Part shown: piece by piece, positions 13,666 to 26,645 of the stretch
Layout of the letters: every line of letters begins with the position of its first letter
How positions within the stretch are numbered: position 1 is the first letter of the stretch
Assembly: GCA_012295275.1 (NCBI GenBank)
Contig: CM022678.1
Location: 7,203,059-7,267,058, forward strand
Source: Chrysomallon squamiferum
Lineage: Eukaryota > Mollusca > Gastropoda > Neomphalida > Peltospiridae
Direction of reading: 5' to 3'
Length of the DNA: 64,000 bases
The notes under the pieces: generated by a model
Told to the model about the DNA's origin: nothing
The model's input: the letters and a program-made list of their open reading frames with translations, nothing else
Database searches by the model: none
Program-made: the position numbers and the translations under genes

Positions 13666-13757
13666 ACATCCACACGATTTTTATACTTCATAGAGTAGAT
13701 CATAGACAATATTATAGTAGAAGTGAATACAGCTTAAAATACAGAGCAAGGATAATC

Positions 13758-14900
13758 ATGTCAATGAAAATAATTTTATGTTTCGCTGCGGTGCTCCTTA
13801 CAGTTCAGGCGGCGTCTTTAGCGGAAAATTCTGGAAAGAGTGACGTCACAGACGAGATACAAGACGCAGACGACAGTGATTATGATTTTGACATGAGAGA
13901 TGTAACAGAGGATGATCTTCGCGAATTAATCCATTATGTGCACGACAATCTAAAGAGAGCTGTTGGTAAGACAAAGTAAAAAAAAAAAAAAAAAAAAAAA
14001 ATCCTACAAGAATAACATTTTTAGTTACCAAAAATTAGTAATAGTATTTATTTTTAATTCATCATAGTGTCGTCAAACTATTGTTTATAAATACTGATAT
14101 CATTTTACAGCAAAATTTATAATTTAATCAATTAATAATAATAATAATAAGGCATTTTAGATTTTAATTTCACATAAATATAAAGAAAATAAACTTCTAA
14201 TTTCCTTTGTAGTTTACTAATGACTTAAAGTAACCTTTTAAAATACTATATATATATATATATATATTATATTGCAAAAGAACTCACACATACACATAAA
14301 ATATAGTTCAGACAGGCATTCTTTACTTCCAAAACTATTATTCAAACAGTTCAAAATGAATTAGAAAAATGTAAAACTTAGGAATATCTGATTTAATTCA
14401 TCTGCAAATTGTCCCAAATAACATGGATAGAAATGGATTTTAGGATTAAGATATAGGCTAAACTCCACGGGCTAAGATTGTGAAAGAATGGTGTTAACGC
14501 ACTATGTCTCGCAGTAAGAATTATATATATATAAAGATTATATAAAAAGTAATTAATTAAATAGTTTTGATTTTTTTTTATCAGATAGCTTAATATATGT
14601 GTTGTTTATGCGAGTTTAGTAAATCATATATGTATTAATTATAGAAAATAAACAAATTCGTTTTAGTCGCTAGAATATGACAAAGTCTACCTAATAAATA
14701 TCTCCGACTTTACATTAATACAGAAATGGGACATTGATATAAAGGGGAACGTCTTCCAGTGTCTTCCATCTATTGTTATCACAGCTAAATAAGCATTATT
14801 TTTAACTTATTTATTTATTTATTTATTTATTTATCATATTTATTTATTTATTTATTTATTTATTTATCATCATCATCGTTATTATTACCAATATTATTAC

Positions 14901-14948
<48 letters not shown>

Positions 14949-15144
14949 AACAGATGACATGAACGGAGATCAGATTGAACTTGTTGACAATGAAGGGAGT
15001 TTGGAAAAGAGATTGAACAGAGAGGGCTGGTCTGTGGGACTTAGTGGATTAAACTATCGACGGGGAAATTTCAGGTTTAACACCAGTCCAACATTCAGAA
15101 GAGGGGGTCTTGGTGCTGAAGCTACATTCTCATGGACGTTTTAA
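13758..15144 (+). CDS. Secreted dibasic-processed peptide precursor A1
   Basis: Two exons, 13758-13965 and 14954-15144 (phase-1 intron, donor GTAAGA, acceptor AAACAG), give 132 residues. The signal peptide is about residues 1-18 (MSMKIILCFAAVLLTVQA). It is followed by an acidic spacer, the conserved segment FDMRDVTEDDLRELIHYV ending DNLKR, an acidic linker ending SLEKR, and the C-terminal peptide (WSVGLSGLNYRRGNF, PTFRRGG, ending ATFSWTF). There is no cysteine in the C-terminal peptide. It is the most divergent A copy: the second KR after the linker is lost (LNREGW instead of FNKRGW), and Glu replaces Arg near the C-terminus, lowering the charge. The intron carries (TTTA)n and (TTA)n just before the acceptor. 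The family is not recognised; an immune effector is the leading inference. Confidence 0.85.
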
Positions 15145-15243
15145 AATAAGTACCTGGGTAAACCCGTGAAGATGTTTGAGAATGAAATAAAAACGTAGAA
15201 GCTAGAGATTATAGTTTGTTTTGGTCTTCTTCATAATTAAAGT

Positions 15244-15278
<35 letters not shown>

Positions 15279-16814
15279 TATTATTATTATTACTATTACT
15301 GTTACTGTTAGTACCAATGCACTACTGTGACTGCAACTACCACTGCTACTACCAGCACCACAGCTACTATACTATTATTAATTCTTATGTACATATGTTT
15401 GTCTGTGTATACGTATGTTTGTATGTATACATTTGCTGTAAATTACGTATATACGTACCTACGTAATTTACTGCAATTTTTCTTTGTTTTTCTTTTAGGT
15501 TTATTTGGTACCATAAAATGAATAACAATGCACACTCTGATTTAACTCTCCCAGAACAATACACATGTCAAGAAACATTGGAGTAGGTGGAGATCCGAAG
15601 AATGACAAATGACAGGATAAGTTATTTTGTTTTATTTGTGTTATGTTTTGTTTCAACCACTGAACAATGGCTTGTATATTGTTTTTGTTTTTTCATCTTT
15701 CTGTTAAACAGGGTCGGATCTATTATGGAACTAAGTGAATTTTAAGCTTCCGGGCCCCAAACGTAACAGGATCCCACAAGCGAATTTAGTTCACTCTGTT
15801 TAAATTTTTTTAATCTAAATAGGAAATGCCGTTGTTATTTTTATTTTTATTTTTAAAATTAATGGTGGTCTTCCATGGAAAAAATCCATGAAAAAAAAAA
15901 AAAATCAGTGATTACCTAGACGTCGTTCCTGTTTCCGAAGGCCTCCATAGCAGTACAAGCTACAGGGCCTCAAAATTGTACGTTCCCCAGTTGTTAATAA
16001 AGGTAATTTAAAACATGTGATGGTACTAATGGCTTACCGTTGATTACTGGGAAAATACTCACACCATCATTTTAAAACAGTAAATTGGATCTACTCTAGA
16101 ATTCAGACATATAAAATATGGAAGACCATTGTTAGTAAAGTATACATGCGCCAGAGAACGGTATCTGAAAAGAACTCACTTCACAGTACTCATGTCAAAT
16201 AATATGCATGCGCAAGAGTACGCCTTATCAAATAAGGTACATACTTTAAAGTATTCCATGTTAAAGTATATGTCAGAGTTTCCCATGTTAAATACAAAGA
16301 AATTCACATATATCATTCATGAAAATATGCCTGTCAAATAAAATACATACTTCGTTGTATCTGGTAAAATACACACGTCGGAGTTCGCCTTGGCAAAGGC
16401 TGGTAAGGAAGGGCGTAAATGAGTGTTGTCATTTATCTTCTTTTAACTTATCTCAGTATGCTCATTTTCTCATGGGTAATCTAGTCTGATGTTTATTGAT
16501 ATTTGATGATGACCATGATGATGAAGATGATGATGGTGATAACAAAAACAATGACAACAATGTTAATGATAATGATAATGATGATGAGAATGCTGATAAT
16601 GCTGATGATAATAATGATGATTATAATGATGGTAATTATGATGATGTAATAAAATATCATTACTGGCAGTACTTCTTTGATTCAATACTGGTAATAAAAT
16701 AAAATGGATATAAACTGCAAACTAAAACCAGGTGGAAGCTCTTTCTCTGCATACTCTTCCATTTATATCACTGTTTTTTTTATTTTTTTTGTGGTTTTTA
16801 TTATTATTATTATT

Positions 16815-16846
<32 letters not shown>

Positions 16847-17142
16847 TACTACTACTACTACTACTACTAATAATAATTTTTATTATTATTATTATAGTTA
16901 TTATTATTATTCATTTCATACTACGTTTTCAAACCGACGTTCTGACGCCTCTTTCAGTGATATCCGGGACGGGTCTATGCATTGCACGTTATTAAATAAC
17001 AAAAGGTAATGAAACACCAACACTGTCCCAGTAAATAAAACTATTAAGATATAGAAAAACTTCTCACCTCTTTAATAATCTAATTAACTACATATAGTCT
17101 CATCTGTGAAAAAATGGTATCAGCTGGTACCACGAACAATGG
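15145..17142. other. A1-A2 spacer
   Basis: Begins with the A1 3' UTR (AATAAA at 15187-15192). It then holds (ATC)n/(TTA)n at 15245-15290, a segment with GGTCGGATCTATTATGG and CTTCCGGGCCCCAAAC (15709-15765) that recurs in each A spacer and looks like an old hAT-type fragment, and scattered diverged copies of a 33-bp repeat (CATACTTC..GTATTCC, about 16100-16400). It ends with a GAT-rich patch (16500-16660) and (TTA)(ATC)(CTA) repeats at 16798-16915. No coding exon seen. Confidence 0.65.
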
Positions 17143-17149
17143 TATAAAT
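17143..17149 (+). promoter_or_regulatory. TATA box of peptide gene A2
   Basis: TATAAAT 94 bp before the A2 ATG, in the same conserved GGTATAAATACATCCACACG context as A3-A5. Confidence 0.7.
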
Positions 17150-17243
17150 ACATCCACACGTTTTTAATACTTCATAGAGAATAGATCGTAGCCAATATTA
17201 TAGTAGAAGTGAATACAGCTTAAATTACACAACAAGCATAATC

Positions 17244-18061
17244 ATGTCACTGAAACTAATAATTTTATTTTTTGCTGCGGTGCTCCTTACAGCTCAGGCG
17301 GCTTCTTTAGCGGAAAATTCTGGAAAGAGTGACGTCACAGACGAGATACAAGACGCAGACGACAGTGATTATGCTTTTGACATGAGAGATGTAACAGAGG
17401 ATGATCTTCGCGAATTAATCCATTATGTGCAAGACAATCTAAAGAGAGCTGCTGGTAAGTTAAAGTGAAAAAAAAAGAAAAAAAAGAATAAGATTTTTAG
17501 TTCAAAAGTTCAGAAGTTAATAATTTTATTTATTTTTAATCCATCCTAGTGTCGTCAAACTATTGTTTATAAATACTGATATCATTTTTCAACAAAATTT
17601 AATTGCAGCAAAATATACATATATAATTTAATGAATTACTACTACTACTACTACTACTGCTACTAATAATAATGATATTAAAATAATAATAATAATAATA
17701 AGGCCTTTTAGATTTTAATTTCACAGAAATATCATAAAGAAAATAAACTTTTAATTTCCTTTGCAGTACTTTTTAATATATATATATATATATATCTAAA
17801 GATTATATAAACATATATAAAACGTAATTAAGGAATTAAAGAAAGTTTTTGATATTTGATCAGGCATGTGCTGTTTATGCGAGTTTAGTAAATCATATAT
17901 GTATTAATTATAGAAAATAAACAAATTCGTTTTAGTCGCTAGAATATGACGAAGGCTTGTAATAAACATCTCCGACTTTACATTAATACAGAAATAAAGA
18001 GGAACGTCGTCCTGTGTCTTCCATCTAATTTTATCATAGTTAAATAAGCATTATTTTTAAG

Positions 18062-18096
<35 letters not shown>

Positions 18097-18121
18097 TCAT
18101 CATCATCATCTTTATTATTAC

Positions 18122-18173
<52 letters not shown>

Positions 18174-18447
18174 AAAAGCAAAGTTCAGTTCATTTAACTG
18201 TTCATCCTTTTTCGTTTATCTTCTTCTTCTTCTTCTTATTATTATTATTTAAACAGATGACATGAACGGAGATCACATTCAACTTGTTGACAATGAAGGG
18301 AGTTTGGAGAAGAGGTTTAACAAAAGGGGCTGGTCTGTTGGACGAGGTGGATTAAACTATCGACGGGGAAATTTCAGGTTCAGCGCCACCCCAACATTCC
18401 GAGGAGGGGGTGTTGGCGCTAGAGCTACATTCTCATGGAGGTTTTAA
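17244..18447 (+). CDS. Secreted dibasic-processed peptide precursor A2
   Basis: Exons 17244-17454 and 18257-18447 give 133 residues with a phase-1 intron. The signal peptide ends near LLTAQA; then come the acidic spacer, the RDVTEDDLRELIHYVQDNLKR segment, the acidic linker ending SLEKR, and a C-terminal peptide beginning FNKRGWSVGRGGLNYRRGNF and ending ARATFSWRF. Two adjacent dibasic sites (EKR and NKR) allow two alternative N-termini. The predicted mature part has many Arg, few acidic residues and no Cys. Exon 1 encodes exactly the same protein as A3. The intron has (TAC)n, (AT)n, (TTTA)n, (ATC)n, (TTA)n and (TTC)n runs up to the acceptor. Confidence 0.88.
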
Positions 18448-20890
18448 AATAAGTACCTGTCTAAAACCCGTGAAGATGTTCAGAATGAAATAAATGACGT
18501 AGAAGATAGAGATTATAGTTTGTTTTGGTCTTCTTTATAATTAAAGTATCATCATCATCATCATCATCATCATTATTATTATTATTATTACTATTAGTGT
18601 TAATGTTAGTACTAAGGCACCACCATGACTACAAATACCACTAATAATACTGTTACAACTCTACTACAAATATTACAACTACCACCACCACTGCTACTAG
18701 TATTAATCCTTGTATATGTATGTATGTGTGCGCGTATATATGTTTGTATTCAAAACTTTTCTGAAAATTACGTACTTACGTACATCATAGCAATTTTTCT
18801 TTGATCTTTTTTTTAGCTTTTGTTTAGTATCATAAGAAGTTACTTCAAATGAATAACAATGCACACTCTGATTTAACCCTGTCCAGAACAATTCACATGT
18901 CAAGAAAAAATCTGTCTTCTTTAGTAATATACGCTTTTAAGGAGTAGGTGGAGCTCCGAAGAATGACAAATGAAAGGATCAGTTATTTTGTTTCTGTTGT
19001 GTTACGTTTTGTTTCAACCACTGAACAATGGCTTGTATATTGTTTTTGTTTCTTCATCTTTCTGTTAAACAGGGCCGGATCTATTATGAAAGTAATGAAA
19101 CATAAGCTTCCGGGCCCCAAACTCAACTGGATACCAGAAGCGAATTTAATTCACACTGCTTCAAAAAATCAAAAATGCCGTTGTTATTTCTTTTTTTAAA
19201 TTAATAGGTGATCTGCCAAGGAACAAATCCATGATAAAAAATAATCATTGATTACCCAGAGGTCGTTCCTGTTTCCGAAGGCCTCCATACCAATACAATT
19301 GTCAGGGGCTTCAAAATTGTAGGTTCCCCAACTGTTAATAAAGCTAATTTAAAACGTGTTGGTACTAATGACTTACTGTTGATTATTGGCAAAATACTCA
19401 CACCTTCATTTTAAAACAGTAAACTGGATCTACTCAAGAATTCAGAGATATAAAATATAGAAGACCATTGTTAGTAAAGTATAAAGTCACAGTACTCATG
19501 TCAAATAAAATGCATCCGCAAGAGTACGCCTTATCAAATATGGTACATACGTCAAAGTATTCCATGTTAAAATATATGTCAGAGTTTTCCACGTTAAATA
19601 GAAAGAAATTCACATATTCATGAAAATATGCCTGTCAGAAGAAATACATAAATCAGAATATGTCACGTCAAATAAAATACATACTTCAGACTTCGTTATA
19701 TCTGGTAAAATACACACGTCAGAGTTCGCCTTATCAAATACATTCAGGAAGTGCAATATGATGACGATCCTGAGATCCTCTGCGCTTCAGAGCATACATA
19801 AACAAAGACAACTGTTTTGTTGGGTTATTTCAAAACACGTAAAGGAAATCAGGGGTAACGCGAAATTATTAGAAGCAAATAAACTTTTATATGAAAATTT
19901 ATCCAATGGTTTTATACACCAACTGGCTACTACCAGTCCTGTGAATCGATCATTCTACCTGTTTCGTTTCATGACTAATAAACCATTCGTTATTTCCAGT
20001 AATTACGTTTAATATTTTTATTTCTATATGATCTATATAAAGTATATCTTGATAACATTAATTGTTGTGTGGGTTTTGTTGTGCATAGGCACTTTTGAAG
20101 ATGATGCAACCATCGATTTCTTTTTATTTATTTATTTTCAAAGGTAGAACATGTCCTTCCTTAGTATTTGATATAACAGTATATAAAAGTATTTTTATTA
20201 GCAGTAACACAAAATAAAATAATGTTCTTAGACTTTTTCCATAGACACTTTAAGACATACCATCTTCTATTATTTCACAGAATAAACTTATTTTCATTAG
20301 CAATCACTGTTTTTATATTCGTGTTCAGTCATATGAACGTAAGTAGTTTTTAATATTTGTTGATAAACAGTGATGGAAAGCGGTTATAGGAATTGTGATA
20401 CGCTGAGGTCAGTGAGGCAAAGGCTGGTAAGGAAAGGCGTAAATGAGTGTTGTCATTTATCTTCTTTTAACTTATCTCAGTATGCTCATTTTCTCATGGG
20501 TAATCTAGTCTGAAGTTTATTGATATTTGATGATGACCATGATTATGAAGATGATGATGATTGCGATAACAAAAACAATAACAACTATGTTAATGATAAA
20601 GATGATAATAATGATGATAATGCTGATGATAATGATAATAATGATGATAATGATGATTATAATGATGATTATAATGATGGTAATTATGATATTGTAATAA
20701 AATATCATTACTGGTAGTACTTCTTTGATTAAATACTGGTAATAAAACAAAATGGACATAAACTGCAAACTTAAAACAGGTGGAAGCTCTTTCTTTGCAT
20801 ACTCTTCCATTTATATCACTGTTTTTTTGTGGTTTTATTCTTCTTCTTCTTGTTCTTCTTCTTATTATTATCATGATCATGATCATCATG

Positions 20891-20962
<72 letters not shown>

Positions 20963-21238
20963 TATTATTATTGTTATTATTATTATTATTATCGTTATTA
21001 TTATTATTCATTTCATACTACGTTTTCAAACCGACGTTCTGACGCCTCTTTCAGTGATATCCGGGACGGGTCTATGCATTGCACGTTATTAAATAACAAA
21101 AGGTAATGAAACACCAACACTGTCACAGTAAATAAAACTATTAAGATAAGAAAAAACGTCTCACCTCTTTAATAATCTAATTAACTACAGATAGTCTTAT
21201 CTGTGAAAAATGGTATCAGCTGGTACCACGAACAATGG
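18448..21238. other. A2-A3 spacer
   Basis: 3' UTR with AATAAA at 18489-18494; (ATC)n/(TTA)n at 18548-18590. The GGGCCGGATC...GGGCCCC fragment is at 19073-19120, and diverged 33-bp repeat copies run from 19480 to 19760. A GAT-rich patch lies at 20525-20690 and (AAT)n at 20893-20962. Short reading frames here recur in the A3-A4 spacer but break in others, so they are not called. Confidence 0.65.
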
Positions 21239-21245
21239 TATAAAT
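21239..21245 (+). promoter_or_regulatory. TATA box of peptide gene A3
   Basis: TATAAAT 94 bp before the A3 ATG; AGATAG and CTGTGAAA lie upstream. Confidence 0.7.
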
Positions 21246-21339
21246 ACATCCACACGTTTTTAATACTTCATAGAGAATAGATCGTAGGCAATATTATAGT
21301 AGAAGTGAATACAGCTTAAAATACACAGCAAGGATAATC

Positions 21340-22212
21340 ATGTCACTGAAACTAATAATTTTATTTTTTGCTGCGGTGCTCCTTACAGCTCAGGCTGCTT
21401 CTTTAGCGGAAAATTCTGGAAAGAGTGACGTCACAGACGAGATACAAGACGCAGACGACAGTGATTATGCTTTTGACATGAGAGATGTAACAGAGGATGA
21501 TCTTCGCGAATTAATCCATTATGTGCAAGACAATCTAAAGAGAGCTGCTGGTAAGTTAAAGTGAAAAAAAAAGAAAAACAGAATAAGATTTTTAGTTCAA
21601 AAGTTCAGAAGTTAATAATTTTATTTATTTTTAATCCATCCTAGTGTCGTCAAACTATTGTTTATAAATACTGATATCATTTTTCAACAAAATTTAATTG
21701 CAGCAAAATATAAATATATAATTTAATGAATTACTACTACTACTACTACTACTGCTACTAATAATAATAATATTAAAATAATAATAATAATAATAAGGCC
21801 TTTTAGATTTTAATTTCACAGAAATATCATAAAGAAAATAAACTTTTAATTTCCTTTGCAGTACTTTTTAATATATATATATATATATATATATCTAAAG
21901 ATTATATAAACATATATAAAAAGTAATTAAGGAATTAAAGAAAGTTTTTGATATTTGATCAGGCATGTATTGTTTATGCGAGTTTAGTAAATCATATATG
22001 TATTAATTATAGAAAATAAACAAAATTGTTTTAGTCGCTAGAATATGACGAAGGCTAGTAATAAACATGTCCGACTTTACATTAATACAGAAATAAAGAG
22101 GAACGTCGTCCTGTGTCTTCCATCTAATTTTATCATAGCTAAATAGGCATTATTTTTAAGTTATTTATTTATTTATTTATTTATCATCATCATCATCTTT
22201 ATTATTACCATG

Positions 22213-22266
<54 letters not shown>

Positions 22267-22562
22267 AAAGCAAAGTTCAGTTCATTTAACTGTTCATCCT
22301 TTTTCGTTGATCTTCTTCTTCTTTTCTTCTTCTTCTTCTTCTTCTTCTTATTATTATTATTATTTAACCAGATGACATGAACGGAGATCACATTCAACTT
22401 GTTGACAATGAAGGGAGTTTGGAGAAGAGGTTTAACAAAAGGGGCTGGTCTGTTGGACGAGGTGGATTAAGCTATCGACGGGGAAATTTCAGGTTCAGCG
22501 CCACCCCAACATTCGGAAGAGGAGGTGCTGGCGCTAGAGCTACATTCTCATGGAGGTTTTAA
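21340..22562 (+). CDS. Secreted dibasic-processed peptide precursor A3
   Basis: Exons 21340-21550 and 22372-22562 give 133 residues. The protein is nearly identical to A2: exon 1 is the same, and the C-terminal peptide has LSYRRGNF for LNYRRGNF and TFGRGGAGARATF near the end. The acceptor context is slightly altered (TTAACCAG rather than TTAAACAG). The intron matches the A2 intron closely apart from repeat lengths, including (AT)n, (TTTA)n, (TTA)n about 22210-22265 and (TTC)n before the acceptor. The near-identity implies recent duplication or conversion with A2. Confidence 0.88.
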
Positions 22563-22662
22563 AATAATTACCTGTTTAAAACCCGTGAAGATGTTCAGAA
22601 TGAAATAAATGACGTAGAAGATAGAGATTATAGTTTGTTTTGGTCTTCTTTATAATTAAAGT

Positions 22663-22700
<38 letters not shown>

Positions 22701-24248
22701 TATTATTATTATTACTATTAGTGTTAATGTTAGTACTAAGGCACCACCATGACTACAGCTACCACTAATAATACTGTTACAACTCTACTACAAATATTAC
22801 AACTACCACCACCACTGCTACTAGTATTAATCCTTGTATATGTATGTGTGCGCGTATATATGTTTGTATTCAAAACTTTTCTGAAAATTACGTACTTACG
22901 TACATCATAGCAATTTTTCTTTGATCTTTTTTTTAGCTTTTGTTTAGTATCATAAGAAGTTACTTCAAATGAATAACAATGCACACTCTGATTTAACCCT
23001 GTCCAGAACAATTCACATGTCAAGAAAAAATCTGTCTTCTTTAGTAATATACGCTTTTAAGGAGTAGGTGGAGCTCCGAAGAATGACAAATGAGAGAATG
23101 AGTTATTTTGTTTCTGTTGTGTTACGTTTTGTTTCAACCACTGAACAATGGCTTGTATATTGTTTTTGTTTCTTCATCTTTCTGTTAAACAGGGCCGGAT
23201 CTATTATGAAAGTAATGAAACATAAGCTTCCGGGCCCCAAACTCAACTGGATACCAGAAGCGAATTTAATTCACACTGCTTCAAAAAATCAGAAATGCCG
23301 TTGTTATTTCTTTTTTTAAATTAATAGATGATCTGCCATGGAACAAATCCATGATAAAAAATAATCATTGATTACCCAGAGGTCGTTCCTGTTTCTGAAG
23401 GCCTCCATACCAATACAATTGTCAGGGGCTTCAAAATTGTAGGTTCCCCAACTGTTAATAAAGGTAATTTAAAACGTGTTGGTACTAATGGCTTACTGTT
23501 GATTATTGGCAAACTACTCACACCATCATTTTAAAACAGTAAACTGGATCTACTCAAGAATTGAGACATATAAAATATGGAAGACCATTGTTAGTAAAGT
23601 ATACATGAGTCAGAGTAGGGCATCTTAAAAGAACTCACTTCACAGGACTCATGTCAAACAAAATGCATCCGCAAGTGTACGCCTTATCAGATATGACATT
23701 CGTCAAAGTATTCCATGTTAAAGTATATGTCAGAGTTTCCCACGTTAAATAAAAAGGAATTCACATACATCACAGTACGTCAGAGAACGCCATATTAAAT
23801 ACATTCATGAAAATATGCCTGTCAAATAAAATACATAAATCAGAATACGTCACATCAAATAAAATACATACTTCAGAGTTCGCCATATGTGGTAAAATAC
23901 ACACGTCAAATACGCGACTTCAGGAAGTGCAACGATGATGCACGATCCTGAGATCCTCTGCGTTTCAAAGAATTTACTACGCAGTCAATGACAACTCGTT
24001 TTGTTGGGTTATTTCTTTTAAACACGTGTAAGGAAATCAGGGATAATGTAAATTATTAGAAGCAAAGAAACTTTTATATGAAAATTTATCCAATGGTTTT
24101 GATACACCAACTGGCTACTTCCAGTCCTGTGAATCGATCCTTCTATCTGTTTCGTTTCATGACTAGTAAACCATTCGTTATTTCCAGTAATTACGTTTAA
24201 TATTTTTATTTCTATATGATCTATATTAAGTATATCTTGAGAACATTA

Positions 24249-24296
<48 letters not shown>

Positions 24297-25242
24297 GGCA
24301 AGCTGTTTTTGATGATGCAACACAGAATGGATTTCTTTTTATTTATTTAATTTCAAAGGTAGAACATGTCCTTCCTTAGTGTTTGATATAACAATACATA
24401 AAATAATGTTCTTAGACTTTTTCCATACACACTTTAAGACAAACAATCTTCTGTTATGTCACAAAATAAACTTATTTTCATTAGCAATCGGAAGAAAATT
24501 ATTTATGCCTTCCCGTAGAAAGGAGTGTGGCTGTACAGAGGTTTCATTCAATTTATGTCCGTTGTTATCACTATTCTTATATTCGTATTTAGTCATATGA
24601 ACGTAAGTAGTTTTTAATATTTGTTGATAAACAGTGATGGAAAGCGGTTATAGGAATTGTGATACACTGAGGTCAGTGAGGCAAAGGTTGGTAAGGAAAG
24701 GCGTAAATGAGTGTTGTCATTTATCTTCTTTTAACTTATCTCAGTAAGCTCATTTTCTCATCGGTAATCTAGTCTGAAATTTATTGATATTTGATGATGA
24801 CCATGATGATGAAGATGATGATGGTGATAACAAAAACAATAACAACAATGTTAATGTTAATGATAATGATGATGAGAATGCTGATAATGCTGATGATAAT
24901 AATGATGATTATAATGATGGTAATTATGATGATGTAATAAAATATCGTTACTGGTAGTACTTCTTTGATTCAATACTGGTAATAAAACAAAATAAACTGC
25001 AAACTAAAACCAGGTGGAAGCTCTTCCATTTCGATCAATGTTTTTTTTTTTTTTTTTTTTTTTGTTATTATGATTAGTATTATTATCATCATCATCATCA
25101 TCATCATTACTACTACTACAACTACTACTATTACTACTACTACTATTACTACTACTACTACTACTACTACCAATTATTATTATTGTTGTTGTTATTATTA
25201 TCATCATCATCATCATCGTCATCATCATCATCATCATCATCA

Positions 25243-25273
<31 letters not shown>

Positions 25274-25507
25274 CATTCATTTCATACTACATTTTCAAAC
25301 CGACGTTCTGACGCCTCTTTCAGTGATATCCGGGACGGGTCTATGCATTGCACGTTATTAAATAACAAAAGGTAATGAAACACCAACACTGTCACAGTAA
25401 ATAAAACTATTAAGATAAGAAAAAACGTCTCACCTCTTTAATAATCTAATTAACTACAGATAGTCTTATCTGTGAAAAATGGTATCAGCTGGTACCACGA
25501 ACAATGG
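22563..25507. other. A3-A4 spacer
   Basis: 3' UTR; (ATC)n at 22664-22700. The GGGCCGGATC...GGGCCCC fragment is at 23193-23240, and diverged 33-bp repeat copies run from 23600 to 23910. (GT)n lies at 24251-24296, and a block around 24500-24600 with TGTGGCTGTACAGAGG recurs in the A5-A6 spacer and inside the gene B intron. A GAT-rich patch is at 24790-24940, and compound (ATC)/(TAC)/(TTA) repeats run 25080-25275. Confidence 0.65.
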
Positions 25508-25514
25508 TATAAAT
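25508..25514 (+). promoter_or_regulatory. TATA box of peptide gene A4
   Basis: TATAAAT 94 bp before the A4 ATG in the conserved A promoter. Confidence 0.7.
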
Positions 25515-25608
25515 ACATCCACACGTTTTTAATACTTCACAGAGAATAGATCGTAGGCAATATTATAGTAGAAGTGAATACAGCTTAAAATACACAGCAA
25601 GGATAATC

Positions 25609-26136
25609 ATGTCACTGAAACTAATAATTTTATTTTTCGCTGCGGTGCTCCTTACAGTTCAGGCGGCTTCTTTAGCGGAAAATTCTGGAAAGAGTGACGT
25701 CACAGACGAGATACAAGACGCAGACGACAGTGATTATGCTTTTGACATGAGAGATGTAACAGAGGATGATCTTCGCGAATTAATCCATTATGTGCAAGAC
25801 AATCTAAAGAGAGCTGCTGGTAAGTTAAAGTGAAAAAAAAAGAAAAACAGAATAAGATTTTTAGTTCAAAAGTTCAGAAGTTAATAATTTTATTTATTTT
25901 TAATCCATCCTAGTGTCGTCAAACTATTGTTTATAAATACTGATATCATTTTTCAACAAAATTTAATTGCAGCAAAATATAAATATATAATTTAATGAAT
26001 TACTACTACTACTACTACTACTACTGCTACTAATAATAATGATATTAAAATAATAATAATAATAATAAGGCCTTTTAGATTTTAATTTCACAGAAATATC
26101 ATAAAGAAAATAAACTTTTAATTTCCTTTGCAGTAC

Positions 26137-26194
<58 letters not shown>

Positions 26195-26458
26195 AAAGAT
26201 TATATAAACATATATAAAAAGTAATTAAGGAATTAAAGAAAGTTTTTGATATTTGATCAGGCATGTATTGTTTATGCGAGTTTAGTAAATCATATATGTA
26301 TTAATTATAGAAAATAAACAAAATTGTTTTAGTCGCTAGAATATGACGAAGGCTAGTAATAAACATCTCCGACTTTACATTAATACAGAAATAAAGAGGA
26401 ACGTCGTCCTGTGTCTTCCATCTAATTTTATCATAGCTAAATAGGCATTATTTTTAAG

Positions 26459-26489
<31 letters not shown>

Positions 26490-26515
26490 TCATCATCATC
26501 TTTATTATTACCATG

Positions 26516-26554
<39 letters not shown>

Positions 26555-26614
26555 AAAGCAAAGTTCAGTTCATTTAACTGTTCATCCTTTTTCGTTGATC
26601 TTCTTCTTCTTCTT

Positions 26615-26645
<31 letters not shown>

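Noticed and set aside
18948-19199. 83-residue reading frame in the A2-A3 spacer, repeated at 23068-23319
   Set aside because: It lies in duplicated spacer that includes the GGGCCGGATC transposon-like fragment. The other A spacers break the frame and no splice or promoter context supports it.
20520-20889. Asp/Asn- or Ile-rich frames over GAT and AAT repeats (also 16496, 24970-25375, 28932-29310)
   Set aside because: Simple-repeat translation in several frames at once; no start context or conservation beyond the repeats.
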